Part shown: in pieces, positions 8,184-18,153 of the stretch
Layout of the letters: each line of letters opens with the position of its first letter
Position numbering within the stretch: position 1 is the stretch's first letter
Notes under the pieces: generated by a model
What the model was told of the DNA's origin: nothing
The model's database searches: none
Seen by the model: only the letters and a program-made list of their open reading frames with translations
Position numbers and translations under genes: made by a program
Assembly (NCBI RefSeq): GCF_003611695.1
Contig: NZ_RAWE01000009.1
Span: forward strand, 44,609-108,608
Length of the DNA: 64,000 nucleotides
Reading direction: 5' to 3'
Source: Corallococcus carmarthensis
Lineage (GTDB): Bacteria; Myxococcota; Myxococcia; Myxococcales; Myxococcaceae

Positions 8184-9368
8184 GTGAAGGTCCCCCAGCC
8201 CATCGCGACCCCAGAGGTGTCCCCGGTGTTGCACGTGGTGCACCCGGAGCCCGTGCCCCCGGCCGGCGACCCCGCGGCCCTGGACGAGGCGGAGGCCCGC
8301 CGGGTCGACTTCGTCTGGTCCGGCGTGATGGTGGGCTCGCTGGCGCTGGTGTTCGCGCTCCTGTCCGTGTTCGGCGGGGTGGCGGTGCCGGTGCTCCTGG
8401 CGCTGACGGGCGCGTACGCGTTCAACCCGCTGGTCACGCTCCTGGAGAAGCGCGGCGTGGACCGCACCTGGGGCACGTCCATCCTCTTCTTCGCGGGCAC
8501 GCTGCTGATGGTGGGCGCGGGCCTGTACCTGGTGCCGGTGTTCCGCGACGAAGCGGCGAAGCTGCCCGGCTTCTTCCAGCGCGCCAGCACCCAGGTGGTG
8601 CCGCAGGTGGAGTCGCTGCTGGGCGTGTCGCTGCCAGACCTGGTGAGCCAGCGCACCGCGGAGCTGGGAGAGAAGGCCTCCGAGCTGCTCCAGAGCGCGG
8701 GCCCCACGGCGGCGCGGCTGGTGGCGAGCTTCGCCGGCAACACCGCGCGCTTCGCGGCCACGCTGCTGGGCCTGTCCGTGGTGCCGGTGCTGGCGTTCTT
8801 CTTCCTCCAGGACTACCCGCGCCTCATGGGTCGCATCCAGGACCTGCTGCCGCGCCGCTCCGTGGCGCTGCTGAGCCAGCGCTTCCGTGAGGTGGACGAG
8901 GTGCTGTCCGCCTTCGTGCAGGGCCAGCTCACCGTGGGCGCCATCCTGTCGGTGCTCTACGCGGTGGGCCTGTCCGTGGCGCGCATCGACCTGGCCATCG
9001 CCATTGGCCTCATCGCGGGCTTCGGCAACATGGTGCCCTACCTGGGCACGGGCATCGGCGTGGTGCTGGCGGTGCTGGGCGTGCTCCTGTCGTGGCAGGG
9101 GCCGTGGCAGCTGGCGGTGGTGGCGGCGACCTTCATCATCGGGCAGTTGGCCGAAGGCTTCGTCATCACCCCGCGCGTGGTGGGGGAGAAGGTGGGCCTG
9201 GCCCCCGTGGCGGTCATCATCGCCGTGCTCGCGTTCGGTGAGCTGTTCGGGTTCGTGGGCATCCTCCTGGCCGTGCCTGCCAGCGCCATCCTCAAGGTCG
9301 TCCTCAGCGTCGTCCTCCAGCGCTACCGCCGCACGCAGCTCTACAAGGGGAGCGTGCAGGGGCCGTGA
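8184..9368 (+). CDS. AI-2E family transporter (PerM/TqsA-type permease)
   Basis: A 394-residue inner-membrane protein with about eight hydrophobic segments. The pattern is that of the AI-2E/PerM family: two N-terminal segments, a long soluble insertion (about 110-190), then the conserved FVQGQLTVGAILSVLYAVGL and GFGNMVPYLGTGIGVVLAVL regions and a C-terminal helix pair with a basic tail. Family members export small signals, Na+ or other solutes; the substrate here is unknown. The GTG start has a weak ribosome site, so the true start may be slightly upstream. Its stop overlaps the next start (GTGA). Confidence 0.88.
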   Translation: MKVPQPIATPEVSPVLHVVHPEPVPPAGDPAALDEAEARRVDFVWSGVMVGSLALVFALLSVFGGVAVPVLLALTGAYAFNPLVTLLEKRGVDRTWGTSILFFAGTLLMVGAGLYLVPVFRDEAAKLPGFFQRASTQVVPQVESLLGVSLPDLVSQRTAELGEKASELLQSAGPTAARLVASFAGNTARFAATLLGLSVVPVLAFFFLQDYPRLMGRIQDLLPRRSVALLSQRFREVDEVLSAFVQGQLTVGAILSVLYAVGLSVARIDLAIAIGLIAGFGNMVPYLGTGIGVVLAVLGVLLSWQGPWQLAVVAATFIIGQLAEGFVITPRVVGEKVGLAPVAVIIAVLAFGELFGFVGILLAVPASAILKVVLSVVLQRYRRTQLYKGSVQGP

Positions 9369-10045
9369 CGAAGCTGGAGCAGCTGCACCAGGAGATGGTC
9401 GCGTGCCGGGCCTGTCCCCGGCTGGTGGAGTGGCGCGAGGAGGTGGCCCGCGTGAAGCGGCGCGCCTACCGCGACTGGGACTACTGGGGGAAGCCCGTCC
9501 CCGGCTTCGGCGACCCGAAGGCCCGGCTGATCATCGTGGGGCTCGCCCCCGCCGCGCACGGGGCCAACCGGACGGGGCGGATGTTCACCGGGGACCGCTC
9601 CGGCGACTTCCTCTTCGCGGGCCTGCACCGCGCGGGCTTCGCGAACCAGTCCCACAGCGAGCGCCGGGACGACGGGCTGAAGCTGACGGACGCCTTCATC
9701 GTCGCCGCCGGCCGGTGCGCGCCGCCGGACAACAAGCCACTGCCGGAGGAGCTGGCCCGCTGCGCGCCGTTCCTGGACCGGGAGATGGCGCTGTTGCCCG
9801 GCCGGGTGCTGCTCGCCCTGGGGGCCATCGGGTGGAACGCCGCGCTGGCGTCGGCCGCCCGCACCGGTGGCCCGTTGCCCACGCCCCGGCCCGCCTTCGG
9901 CCACGGTGCCGAGTTCCGGCTGCCGGACGGCCGATGGCTCGTGGGCAGCTACCACGTCAGCCAGCAGAACACGCAGACGGGGAGGCTCACCCCCGCCATG
10001 TTCGACGCGGTGATGAAACGCGTCCGCGCGTTGTTGGAGACGTGA
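9365..10045 (+). CDS. Family 5 uracil-DNA glycosylase (UDGb), Fe-S type
   Basis: A DNA repair enzyme that removes uracil and related deaminated bases. The 226-residue product has the family 5 motif GLAPAAHGANRTG near residue 60 and a downstream GSYHVSQQNTQTG motif. Cysteines C14 and C17 (VACRACP) with later Cys residues fit the 4Fe-4S ligands. The GTG start overlaps the stop of the AI-2E transporter gene, so the two are translationally coupled although functionally unrelated. Confidence 0.9.
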   Translation: MTKLEQLHQEMVACRACPRLVEWREEVARVKRRAYRDWDYWGKPVPGFGDPKARLIIVGLAPAAHGANRTGRMFTGDRSGDFLFAGLHRAGFANQSHSERRDDGLKLTDAFIVAAGRCAPPDNKPLPEELARCAPFLDREMALLPGRVLLALGAIGWNAALASAARTGGPLPTPRPAFGHGAEFRLPDGRWLVGSYHVSQQNTQTGRLTPAMFDAVMKRVRALLET

Positions 10046-10079
10046 ACGCCGGGAAGAGAAGTGCCCGCGCTCATGTTCC

Positions 10080-10109
10080 TTGACAGGTGCGGGAGCCCGC
10101 TGTTATTCC
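10080..10109 (+). promoter_or_regulatory. Promoter of tRNA-Val
   Basis: A perfect TTGACA (10080-10085) lies 43 bp before the tRNA. Candidate -10 sequences are TGTTAT (10101, 15-bp spacer) or TATTCC (10104, 18-bp spacer). The -35 is convincing; the -10 is approximate. Confidence 0.55.
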
Positions 10110-10128
10110 CCGCGCCCATCCGCACGAC

Positions 10129-10200
<72 letters not shown>

Positions 10201-10223
10201 TCATCAGTAAGCGTTCCATCTCG

Positions 10224-10266
10224 CGGGCGGCCGGCTTTTCCAAAAGCCTGCCGCCCGTACTTTTTT
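10224..10266 (+). terminator. Intrinsic terminator or attenuator between tRNA-Val and thrS
   Basis: A long hairpin with CGGGCGGC paired to GCCGCCCG and an inner GGCTTTT / AAAAGCC stem, followed at once by TTTTTT (10261-10266). It is a textbook intrinsic terminator for the tRNA. It also sits 22 bp before thrS, so expression of thrS needs read-through or a nearby start. Confidence 0.88.
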
Positions 10267-10288
10267 CCAGCGCAGGGGTTTTTCCGCC

Positions 10289-12217
10289 ATGTCCGAATCC
10301 ATCACGGTGACGCTCCCCGACGGCAGCCAGAAGCAGACCGCCCGGGGCACGACCATCGCGGACTTCGTGAAGGGCAGCATCGGCGTGGGGCTCGCGAAGG
10401 CGGCCCTGTTCGCCCGGGTCAATGGTCAGGACGTCGACCTGTCCCGCACGCTCGACGAGGACGCGAAGCTGCAGATCTTCACGCCCAAGAGCCCTGAAGG
10501 CCTGGACCTGATCCGCCACGACGCCGCGCACGTGGTGGCCAGCGCCGTGCAGAAGCTGTTCCCCGGCACGCAGGTGACCATCGGTCCCTCGACGGAGGAG
10601 GGCTTCTACTACGACTTCTTCCGCGAGAAGCCCTTCACCCCGGAGGAGCTGGAGAAGATCGAGGCGGCCGCCAACGCGGAGCTCAAGCAGGACGCGCCCT
10701 TCGTCCGCACCGAAATCTCCATGGAGGACGCCATCAAGCTCTTCGAGGAGAAGGGCGAGAAGTTCAAGGTGGAGATCGTCAAGGACATCGCCGCCAAGGG
10801 CGCCAAGACGCTCACGCTCTACACCCACGGCGACTGGGTGGACTTCTGCCTGGGGCCCCACGCGCCCAGCACCGGGAAGATCGGCGTCATCAAGATCCTC
10901 TCCTCCAGCGGCGCGTACTGGCGCGGTGACCACCGCAACCCGATGCTCCAGCGCGTGTACGGCACGGCCTTCTTCGACAAGAAGGCGCTGGAGGCCTACC
11001 TCACGCGCATCGAGGAGGCGAGGAAGCGCGACCACCGCAAGCTGGGCAAGGAGCTGGACCTCTTCCACTTCCACCCGTACTCGCCGGGCGCCGCCTTCTG
11101 GACGCCCAAGGGCACCACGCTCTACCAGACGCTGTCCAACTGGATGCGCTCGCTCACGGCCGGTGACGGCTACGTGGAGATCAAGACGCCCCTGATGTTC
11201 AACAAGGGCCTCTGGGAGACGAGCGGCCACTGGGGCAAGTACAAGGAGAACATGTTCCTGGTGCTCGACAGCGAGTCCGGCGAGCACGACTTCTCCCTCA
11301 AGCCGATGAACTGCCCGTCGCACCACCTGTTCTACGGCTTCAAGAAGCACAGCTACCGCGACCTGCCCCTGCGCCTGCACACCCAGGACGTGCTCCACCG
11401 CAACGAGGCAGCCGGTTCCCTGGGCGGCCTCACCCGCGTGCGCCAGTTCGCGCAGGACGACGCGCACATCTACTGCATGGAGAGCCAGATCACCGACGAG
11501 GTGCGGCGCTTCGTGCAGCTGTTGGACCGCGTCTACAAGGCGGTGGGCCTCACCTACGCGGTGAAGCTGTCCACGCGCCCCGAGCAGCGCCTGGGCGATG
11601 ACTCCCTCTGGGACCGCGCGGAAGGCGGCCTCAAGGCGGCGCTGGAGTCGCTGGGCCTCGAGTACGAGCTGGCCCCCGGCGACGGCGCCTTCTACGGCCC
11701 GAAGATCGACTTCGCCGTCTCCGACAGCATCGGCCGCAGGTGGCAGCTGGGCACCATGCAGCTGGACTACCTGGCCCCGGAGCGCTTCGACCTCACCTAC
11801 GTGGGCGAGGACAACGCCGCGCACCGCCCGGTGGTCCTCCACCGCGCCATCTTCGGCTCCTTCGAGCGCTTCACCGCCATCCTCATCGAGCACTTCGCGG
11901 GCGCGTTCCCGGCGTGGCTCGCCCCGGTGCAGGCCACCCTCGTCACCGTGGCGGACCGTCACCTGGACTACGCCCGCAAGGTGCGGGACGACCTGCGCGC
12001 CAAGGGCTTCCGCGTGGAGCTGGACGAGCGCGGCATGACGCTCAACGCGAAGATCCGCGAAGCCCAGCTGCAGAAGATCCCGTTCACCCTGGTCGTGGGC
12101 GACAACGAGGTCGAGGCCGGCGCCGTGGCCCCCCGCCGCTACGGCGGTGAGGACCTGAAGACGATGAAGTTCGCCGACTTCGAGGCCCTGCTGCTGAAGG
12201 AAGCCACGCTGCCCTGA
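10289..12217 (+). CDS. thrS: Threonyl-tRNA synthetase
   Basis: Charges tRNA-Thr with threonine. The 642-residue length and domain order are normal: TGS domain (1-62, VTLPDGSQK), editing domain with the zinc-binding HxxxH (HDAAHVV) and a later Cys/His region (about 65-225), class II catalytic core with motif 2 around [16 protein letters not shown], Zn ligands in MNCPSHH, motif 3 ([14 protein letters not shown]), and the C-terminal anticodon-binding domain. ATG 10289 follows AGGGG by ten bases. It heads the thrS-infC-rpmI-rplT-pheST block. Confidence 0.98.
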   Translation: MSESITVTLPDGSQKQTARGTTIADFVKGSIGVGLAKAALFARVNGQDVDLSRTLDEDAKLQIFTPKSPEGLDLIRHDAAHVVASAVQKLFPGTQVTIGPSTEEGFYYDFFREKPFTPEELEKIEAAANAELKQDAPFVRTEISMEDAIKLFEEKGEKFKVEIVKDIAAKGAKTLTLYTHGDWVDFCLGPHAPSTGKIGVIKILSSSGAYWRGDHRNPMLQRVYGTAFFDKKALEAYLTRIEEARKRDHRKLGKELDLFHFHPYSPGAAFWTPKGTTLYQTLSNWMRSLTAGDGYVEIKTPLMFNKGLWETSGHWGKYKENMFLVLDSESGEHDFSLKPMNCPSHHLFYGFKKHSYRDLPLRLHTQDVLHRNEAAGSLGGLTRVRQFAQDDAHIYCMESQITDEVRRFVQLLDRVYKAVGLTYAVKLSTRPEQRLGDDSLWDRAEGGLKAALESLGLEYELAPGDGAFYGPKIDFAVSDSIGRRWQLGTMQLDYLAPERFDLTYVGEDNAAHRPVVLHRAIFGSFERFTAILIEHFAGAFPAWLAPVQATLVTVADRHLDYARKVRDDLRAKGFRVELDERGMTLNAKIREAQLQKIPFTLVVGDNEVEAGAVAPRRYGGEDLKTMKFADFEALLLKEATLP

Positions 12218-12232
12218 GCAGTGTGGGGGGAC

Positions 12233-12261
12233 TTGACTCCCCGTCCGGGCTGGACTACTTG
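12233..12261 (+). promoter_or_regulatory. Possible infC operon promoter
   Basis: TTGACT (12233-12238), a 17-bp spacer, then TACTTG (12256-12261). It lies 59 bp before the infC start and just upstream of the leader hairpin. The -10 matches only its first two conserved bases. Confidence 0.42.
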
Positions 12262-12271
12262 CGCGACTTCC

Positions 12272-12318
12272 GGGGATTGAGGCACGACCTCATCCCCCGA
12301 GTCGTCGGAGGGTCCTCC
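12272..12318 (+). promoter_or_regulatory. infC leader stem-loops covering the ribosome site
   Basis: The first hairpin pairs GGGGA and TGAGG with CCTCA and TCCCC (12272-12297, one bulged T). A second small hairpin, GGAG-GGTC-CTCC (12307-12318), includes the Shine-Dalgarno GGAGG (12307-12311). It could tune access of the ribosome to the AUC start at 12320. Function is inferred. Confidence 0.4.
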
Positions 12319-12319
12319 C

Positions 12320-13003
<684 letters not shown>

Positions 13004-13023
13004 TAGAGGCTTCCGCCCAAAGC

Positions 13024-13068
13024 GTCCGGGAACCGTGCGTCCCGGACCGCCGTCAGTCACGAAGACTG
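13024..13068 (+). promoter_or_regulatory. Leader hairpins before rpmI
   Basis: Two adjacent perfect stems: GTCCGGGA / TCCCGGAC (13024-13047, loop of 8) and CAGTC / GACTG (13054-13068, loop of 5), 35 bp before the rpmI start. In other bacteria L20 represses the rpmI-rplT mRNA through structures in this interval, so an L20 operator is possible. Confidence 0.4.
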
Positions 13069-13103
13069 CCGGCCGACAGGAAGCAGAAGGAAGGTTTGGG
13101 ATC

Positions 13104-13310
13104 ATGCCCAAGTTGAAGACCCGCAGCGCCGCGAAGAAGCGCTTCCACGTGAAGAAGAGCGGCCAGGTGAAGTTCGGCAAGGCGTTCAGCAAGCACCTGT
13201 TCACCTTCTCCAAGTCGCCCAAGCAGAAGCGCGGCAACCGTGGCACCAGCCACCTGCGCGACATGGACGCGAAGAAGGTCATCAAGGAGCTGTTCCCCTA
13301 CGGCGCCTAG
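13104..13310 (+). CDS. rpmI: 50S ribosomal protein L35
   Basis: A 68-residue, highly basic protein beginning MPKLKTRSAAKKRFHVKKSG and containing the L35 pattern KRGNRGTSHLRDMDAKKVIK. ATG 13104 is the conserved start; the frame stays open upstream, but that part does not look like L35. It lies between infC and rplT, the usual order. Confidence 0.97.
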   Translation: MPKLKTRSAAKKRFHVKKSGQVKFGKAFSKHLFTFSKSPKQKRGNRGTSHLRDMDAKKVIKELFPYGA

Positions 13311-13401
13311 TCGTTCCTCGGGTTTGAACCAATCGTGAGTCCTGGCGGAGCGGCGTGAAGCCAGCGCCCCGGGGCCACCTTCCAGAAGTCAGGAGTGTGT
13401 C

Positions 13402-13749
13402 ATGCGCGTCAAAAAGGGATTCAAGGCTCGTCGTCGTCGTAATCGCATTCTCAAGCTTGCCAAGGGCTTCCGCGGCCGTCGCAAGAACTGCTACCGCCGT
13501 GCGAACCAGGCCGTCGAGCGCGCCCTGGACTACGCCACCCGCGACCGCGCGGTGCGCAAGCGCAACTTCCGCTCGCTGTGGATCGTCCGCATCAACGCGG
13601 CCGCCCGCACCGTGGGCCTGTCCTACTCGAAGCTGATCGCCGGTCTGGCGAAGGCGAAGATCAGCCTGGACCGCAAGGTCCTGTCCGACCTGGCCATCAC
13701 GGACCCCGCGGGCTTTGCCGCCATCGCCAACATCGCGAAGGCAGCCTGA
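13402..13749 (+). CDS. rplT: 50S ribosomal protein L20
   Basis: A 115-residue basic protein of normal length. It starts [20 protein letters not shown], followed by [14 protein letters not shown] and the C-terminal globular part with [14 protein letters not shown]20 is an early assembly protein of the 50S subunit and in other bacteria represses its own operon. The ATG follows CAGGAG. Two hairpins and a T tract close the transcription unit. Confidence 0.98.
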   Translation: MRVKKGFKARRRRNRILKLAKGFRGRRKNCYRRANQAVERALDYATRDRAVRKRNFRSLWIVRINAAARTVGLSYSKLIAGLAKAKISLDRKVLSDLAITDPAGFAAIANIAKAA

Positions 13750-13754
13750 GACAC

Positions 13755-13823
13755 GGCCGGCGGTGACGCCGGCCCCCGAAGCTGAAACGGGCTGCCTCCA
13801 CCAGGGGGCGGCCCCTTTTTTTT
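13755..13823 (+). terminator. Tandem terminator after rplT
   Basis: First a perfect 8-bp stem with GTGA tetraloop (13755-13774). Then GGGCTGCC / GGCGGCCC (13789-13814, one G-T pair) is followed by eight T residues (13816-13823). This is a strong intrinsic terminator closing infC-rpmI-rplT. Confidence 0.9.
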
Positions 13824-13873
13824 GCCCGGCGCTTGAGGCGTCCGGGGTGTGAATGGAAGGCGGGAAGAGGACC

Positions 13874-14923
13874 ATGCGAGACCGGTTGCAGGCGTTGGCG
13901 GACGCGGCGCGCCAGGAGATCTCCGGCGTGTCGGAGCCCTCGCAGGTGGAGGCGTTGCGCATCCGCTACCTGGGCAAGAAGGGCGAGCTGTCCGCGGTGC
14001 TGGGCGGCATGGGCAAGCTGCCCCCGGACGAGCGGCGCGCCCTGGGTGAGATCGCCAACACCGTCAAGGCGGAGCTGGAGCAGCTCTTGGCGGACGCCAC
14101 GCGGCGCGCGGAAGAGGCCGCGCTGGAGGCCCAGCTGAAGGGCCCCCGGCTGGACGTGACGCTGCCCGGGCGCGCGGTGCTGCCCGGTGGGCGGCACCCG
14201 GTGTCGCGCACGCTGGAGGACATCGTCCGGACGTTCGCGCGGCTCGGGTTCGAGGTGGCCGTCGGCCCGGAGATCGAGCTCGACTACTTCAACTTCGAGG
14301 CGCTGAACCTGCCCAAGGACCACCCCGCGCGGGACATGCAGGACACGTTCTACGTGGACGAGCCCACCCTGGGCCACGCGAAGAAGGCGGACAGCCCGTC
14401 GCTCTTGCGCACGCACACGTCGCCGGTGCAGGTGCGGCACATGCTGGCGCGCAAGCCGCCCATCCGCGCGGTGATGCCGGGCCGGGTGTACCGGCGGGAT
14501 TCGGACATCACGCACACGCCCATGTTCCACCAGGTGGAAGGCCTGCTCGTGGACAAGGACGTGAGCTTCGCGGAGCTGAAGGGCACGCTGGACGCGTTCG
14601 TGAAGGCGTTCTTCGGTTCGGAGACGCGCACGCGCTTCCGTCCGTCGTTCTTCCCCTTCACGGAGCCCTCCGCGGAGGTGGACGTCACCTGTGCGTCGTG
14701 CGGCGGCAAGGGCTGCCGCGTGTGCAAGCAGACCGGGTGGCTGGAGGTGCTGGGCAGCGGCATGGTGCACCCGAACGTCTTCACCGCCGCGGGCTACGAC
14801 CCGAAGGAGGTGACGGGCTACGCGTTCGGCATGGGCGTGGAGCGCCTGGCCATGCTGCGCTACGGCATCGACGACCTGCGGATGATGTTCGAGAACGACG
14901 CGCGCTTCCTCGCGCAGTTCTGA
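13874..14923 (+). CDS. pheS: Phenylalanyl-tRNA synthetase alpha subunit
   Basis: The catalytic subunit of the (alpha-beta)2 enzyme that charges tRNA-Phe; 349 residues. It has an N-terminal coiled coil (1-85), then the class II core: [31 protein letters not shown], the [11 protein letters not shown] motif, and [18 protein letters not shown] near the end. A Cys cluster [12 protein letters not shown] (about 275-290) looks like a zinc site. ATG 13874 follows AGAGGA with good spacing; an ATG seven codons upstream lacks this. pheT follows after 34 bp. Confidence 0.97.
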   Translation: MRDRLQALADAARQEISGVSEPSQVEALRIRYLGKKGELSAVLGGMGKLPPDERRALGEIANTVKAELEQLLADATRRAEEAALEAQLKGPRLDVTLPGRAVLPGGRHPVSRTLEDIVRTFARLGFEVAVGPEIELDYFNFEALNLPKDHPARDMQDTFYVDEPTLGHAKKADSPSLLRTHTSPVQVRHMLARKPPIRAVMPGRVYRRDSDITHTPMFHQVEGLLVDKDVSFAELKGTLDAFVKAFFGSETRTRFRPSFFPFTEPSAEVDVTCASCGGKGCRVCKQTGWLEVLGSGMVHPNVFTAAGYDPKEVTGYAFGMGVERLAMLRYGIDDLRMMFENDARFLAQF

Positions 14924-14957
14924 TTCCAGCTTCCAGCCAGATGAAGAGGGTGATCCT

Positions 14958-17372
14958 GTGAAGATTTCGGTGAAGTGGCTGGGTGATTACGTGGCGCTGC
15001 CGCCGTCCGTGGACGAGCTGGCGCGCAAGCTGACCGCGGCGGGCCTGGAGATTGAAGGCGTGGAGCGCCCCGGCGAGGGCCTGCGCGGCGTCGTGGTGGC
15101 GCAGATCCGCGAGTCGGTGCAGCACCCCAACGCGGACAAGCTGTCCGTCACGCAGGTGGACATCGGCGGCTCCGCGCTGTTCCAGGTGGTGTGCGGCGCG
15201 AAGAACTTCAAGGTCGGCGACAAGGTGCCGCTGGCCACGGTGGGCGCGAAGCTGCCCAACGGCATGGAGATCAAGCAGGCCGCGCTCCGGGGCGTGGACA
15301 GCTTCGGCATGCTCTGCTCCGCGAAGGAGCTGGGCATCACGGAGGACTCGTCCGGCCTGCTCATCCTGCCCGCGGACACGAAGCTGGGCATCCCCATCGC
15401 GGAGGCCCTGGGGCTGGATGACTCCGTGCTGGAGGTGAACGTCACGCCGAACCGGCCGGACGCGCTCAGCCACCTGGGCATCGCGCGCGAGGTGGGCGTG
15501 GTGACGGGCGCCGCGCTGAAGCCGCCGCAGCCGAAGCCCGCCGAGTCCGGCAAGCCGGTGGCGGAGCTGGTGAAGGTGCGCATCGACGCGAAGGACCGCT
15601 GCTCGCGCTACGCGGCGCGCGTGGTGGAGGGGGTCACCATCCAGCCGTCGCCGCAGTGGATGCAGGACCGGCTGAAGGCGTGCGGCGTGCGCGCCATCAA
15701 CAACGTGGTGGACGTCACCAACTTCGTCCTCCTGGAGTACGGCCAGCCGCTGCACGCGTTCGACCTGGAGAAGGTGGCGGGCCAGGAGATCGTCGTCCGC
15801 ACCGCGAAGCCGGGCGAGAAGCTGCGCACGCTGGACGACAAGGAGCGCACGCTGGACGCGGACGACCTGGTCATCGCGGACCGCGACCGGGCGCAGGCGC
15901 TGGCGGGCGTGATGGGCGGCGGCGACAGCGAGGTCACGCAGGGCACGAAGCGCATCGTCATCGAGTCCGCGCACTTCCACGGCTCCGGCGTGCGCCGGTC
16001 CGCGAAGCGCTACGCGCTGCACACGGAGGCGTCGCACCGCTTCGAGCGTGGGGCGGACCTGGACGCGGTGCTGCCGGCGCTGGACCGGGCCGCGCAGCTC
16101 ATCGCGGAGCTGTCGGGCGGCACGGTGGTGCCGGGCCGGGTGGACGTGCAGCCCGAGCCCCTGGCGCCGCGCCGGGCGACGCTGCGCTACGCGCGGGTGG
16201 AGAAGGTGCTGGGCGTGGCGGTGCCGGAGGCGGAGGTCCGGCGCATCCTGACGGCGCTGGGCTTCAAGTCCGTGGAGGAGGCGCAGGGGCAGACGACGTA
16301 CGAGGTGCCCCGGGCGCGCGTGGACGTGGAGCGCGAGGAGGACCTGATGGAGGAGGTCGCCCGCGTGTACGGCTACGACAACATCCCGGCGCGGCTGCCG
16401 CGCGGGCTGGAGACGCTGGCGCCGGAGCCCCTGTCCATGGAGGCCGAGCGCCGGCTGCGCCACGCGCTGGGCGGCGTGGGCCTGTCCGAGGTGGTGAACT
16501 ACTCGTTCGTGGCGCCGAAGTCGCTGGAGGTGCTGGGCGGGAAGGAAGCCCCCATCGCGCTGCTCAACCCGCTGAGCGTCGAGCAGTCGGTGATGCGCAC
16601 CAGCCTGCTGCCGGGCCTGCTGGAGAACCTGTCGCGCAGCGTGCGCCATCAGGTGGAGTCCGTGGGGCTCTACGAGACGGGCCGGGCGTACTTCCGGGAC
16701 GCGCAGGGCGGGCAGGGGATGCGCCCCGCGGCGCGTGAGGTGCCGCGCGTGGCGGGCCTGGTGTGGGGCCTGCGTGGCGGTGGCCGGAGCTGGACGCAGA
16801 AGGACTCGCGCGTGGACTTCTACGACGCGAAGGGCGCGGTGGAGGCGCTGCTGCACGCGCTGCACGTGGAGGGCGTGACGTTCACCCCGGCGGAGGCGCC
16901 GGCGTACCACCCGCGCAGCTGCGCCCAGGTGGCGCTGAAGGACGGGACGGTGCTGGGCCTCTTGGGGGAGGTGCACCCGCGCGTGACGAAGGCGCTGGGG
17001 CTGCCGGAGGGCGTGTTCGTGTTCGAGCTGGACACGGATCCGCTGTACGCGGCGGCGCGGCTGGTGCCTCAGGCGGAAGCGCTGCCCAAGTACCCGGCGG
17101 TGCTGCGCGACCTGGCGGTGGTGGTGCCGCTGGAGCTGCGCAACGAGGAGGTGCGCCGGGTGATTCTGGAGGTAGGGGCGCCGCTGGTGGAGGACGCGCT
17201 GGTGTTCGACGTCTACACGGGCAAGCCCATCCCCGAGGGGAAGAAGAACCTGGCGTACGCGCTGAGGTACCGCTCGCCCGAGCGGACGCTGACCGACGCG
17301 GAGGTCACGGCGGCCCACCAGCGCATCATCGCGGAGGTGAACCAGCGCCTGGGGGCGGCCCTGCGCGCCTGA
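14958..17372 (+). CDS. pheT: Phenylalanyl-tRNA synthetase beta subunit
   Basis: The 804-residue beta subunit, with the usual domain series: N-terminal B1 and OB-fold tRNA-binding domain (about 40-155, HPNADKLSVTQVDIGG), B3/B4 editing domain (about 210-390), B5, the catalytic-like B6/B7 core (about 460-680) and the C-terminal FDX-ACB domain (about 705-804, PKYPAVLRDLAVVV). The start is GTG 14958 after GAAGAGGG. It is co-transcribed with pheS, and ihfA follows, as in many Gram-negatives. Confidence 0.97.
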   Translation: MKISVKWLGDYVALPPSVDELARKLTAAGLEIEGVERPGEGLRGVVVAQIRESVQHPNADKLSVTQVDIGGSALFQVVCGAKNFKVGDKVPLATVGAKLPNGMEIKQAALRGVDSFGMLCSAKELGITEDSSGLLILPADTKLGIPIAEALGLDDSVLEVNVTPNRPDALSHLGIAREVGVVTGAALKPPQPKPAESGKPVAELVKVRIDAKDRCSRYAARVVEGVTIQPSPQWMQDRLKACGVRAINNVVDVTNFVLLEYGQPLHAFDLEKVAGQEIVVRTAKPGEKLRTLDDKERTLDADDLVIADRDRAQALAGVMGGGDSEVTQGTKRIVIESAHFHGSGVRRSAKRYALHTEASHRFERGADLDAVLPALDRAAQLIAELSGGTVVPGRVDVQPEPLAPRRATLRYARVEKVLGVAVPEAEVRRILTALGFKSVEEAQGQTTYEVPRARVDVEREEDLMEEVARVYGYDNIPARLPRGLETLAPEPLSMEAERRLRHALGGVGLSEVVNYSFVAPKSLEVLGGKEAPIALLNPLSVEQSVMRTSLLPGLLENLSRSVRHQVESVGLYETGRAYFRDAQGGQGMRPAAREVPRVAGLVWGLRGGGRSWTQKDSRVDFYDAKGAVEALLHALHVEGVTFTPAEAPAYHPRSCAQVALKDGTVLGLLGEVHPRVTKALGLPEGVFVFELDTDPLYAAARLVPQAEALPKYPAVLRDLAVVVPLELRNEEVRRVILEVGAPLVEDALVFDVYTGKPIPEGKKNLAYALRYRSPERTLTDAEVTAAHQRIIAEVNQRLGAALRA

Positions 17373-17466
17373 ATTCCTGAATGAAGTCAGGACGTTGACA
17401 CGGTTCGGGGAAGGCTGACACCATGCCCCGCGTTCACCGGCCATTCACGGGTGCCAGAGGACTCGC

Positions 17467-17853
17467 ATGACGAAAGCGGACATCATCGAGGGGGTCTACG
17501 AGAAGGTCGGCTTCTCCAAGAAGGAGTCGGCGGAGATCGTCGAGCTCGTCTTCGACACCGTGAAGGAGACGTTGGAGCGCGGGGACAAGATCAAGATCTC
17601 CGGGTTCGGAAACTTCCAGGTGCGCCAGAAGAAGGCGCGCGTGGGACGCAACCCGCAGACGGGCAAGGAGATCGAGATCAGCGCCCGCCGGGTGCTGACC
17701 TTCCGGCCGAGCCAGGTGTTGAAGAGCGCCCTGAACGGCGAGGCGCCGCCGGAGAACCACGCGGAGATCGACGCGCAGGAAGAGGCGGCGGCGGACGCGG
17801 CGGAGGCCCGGGGCGAGGACTTCGACGAGGGAATGGAAGAGGGCGACGAGTAG
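17467..17853 (+). CDS. ihfA: Integration host factor alpha-like DNA-binding protein with acidic tail
   Basis: A DNA-bending protein of the HU/IHF family. Residues 1-96 are a full domain: MTKADIIEGVYEKVGFSKKE, the FGNFQVRQKKARVGRNPQTG arm and the IHF-like RRVLTFRPSQVLK end. About 30 extra C-terminal residues are mostly Asp, Glu and Ala, absent from typical IHF-alpha. Its place after pheT supports ihfA. ATG follows AGAGGA. A TTGACA at 17395-17400 could give it its own promoter, but I see no good -10. It may help compact DNA or assist sigma-54 promoters. Confidence 0.92.
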   Translation: MTKADIIEGVYEKVGFSKKESAEIVELVFDTVKETLERGDKIKISGFGNFQVRQKKARVGRNPQTGKEIEISARRVLTFRPSQVLKSALNGEAPPENHAEIDAQEEAAADAAEARGEDFDEGMEEGDE

Positions 17854-17882
17854 GTTTTTCACCGGCGCCCGTCACCTCGCGC

Positions 17883-17911
17883 TTGACCCAGGAAAGCGGC
17901 GAGGGCATAAG
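17883..17911 (+). promoter_or_regulatory. Promoter of tRNA-Pro
   Basis: TTGACC (17883-17888), a 17-bp spacer and CATAAG (17906-17911), 27 bp before the tRNA. Both boxes and the spacing fit a housekeeping promoter. Confidence 0.7.
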
Positions 17912-17936
17912 GGCGCACCGTTTCACGACGGCGGTT

Positions 17937-18015
<79 letters not shown>

Positions 18016-18020
18016 AATAG

Positions 18021-18069
18021 AGGCCCTGGAGTTTCCGGTGCAAGCCGGTGACTCCAGGGCCTTTGTTTT
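18021..18069 (+). terminator. Intrinsic terminator of tRNA-Pro
   Basis: A 12-bp perfect stem, AGGCCCTGGAGT (18021-18032) with ACTCCAGGGCCT (18051-18062), followed by TTGTTTTT. Confidence 0.92.
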
Positions 18070-18153
18070 TGGATCCGAGTCTCGGGCCGGCGAGTGGAAC
18101 AAGCGGGGCGCGGCCCGATCCGAAGGGTGCTCCACGCTGGGCGCTCGTGCGCC

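Noticed and set aside
14781..17444. Antisense frame of 887 codons under pheT
   Set aside because: Low-complexity Arg/His/Leu translation opposite an obviously real gene.
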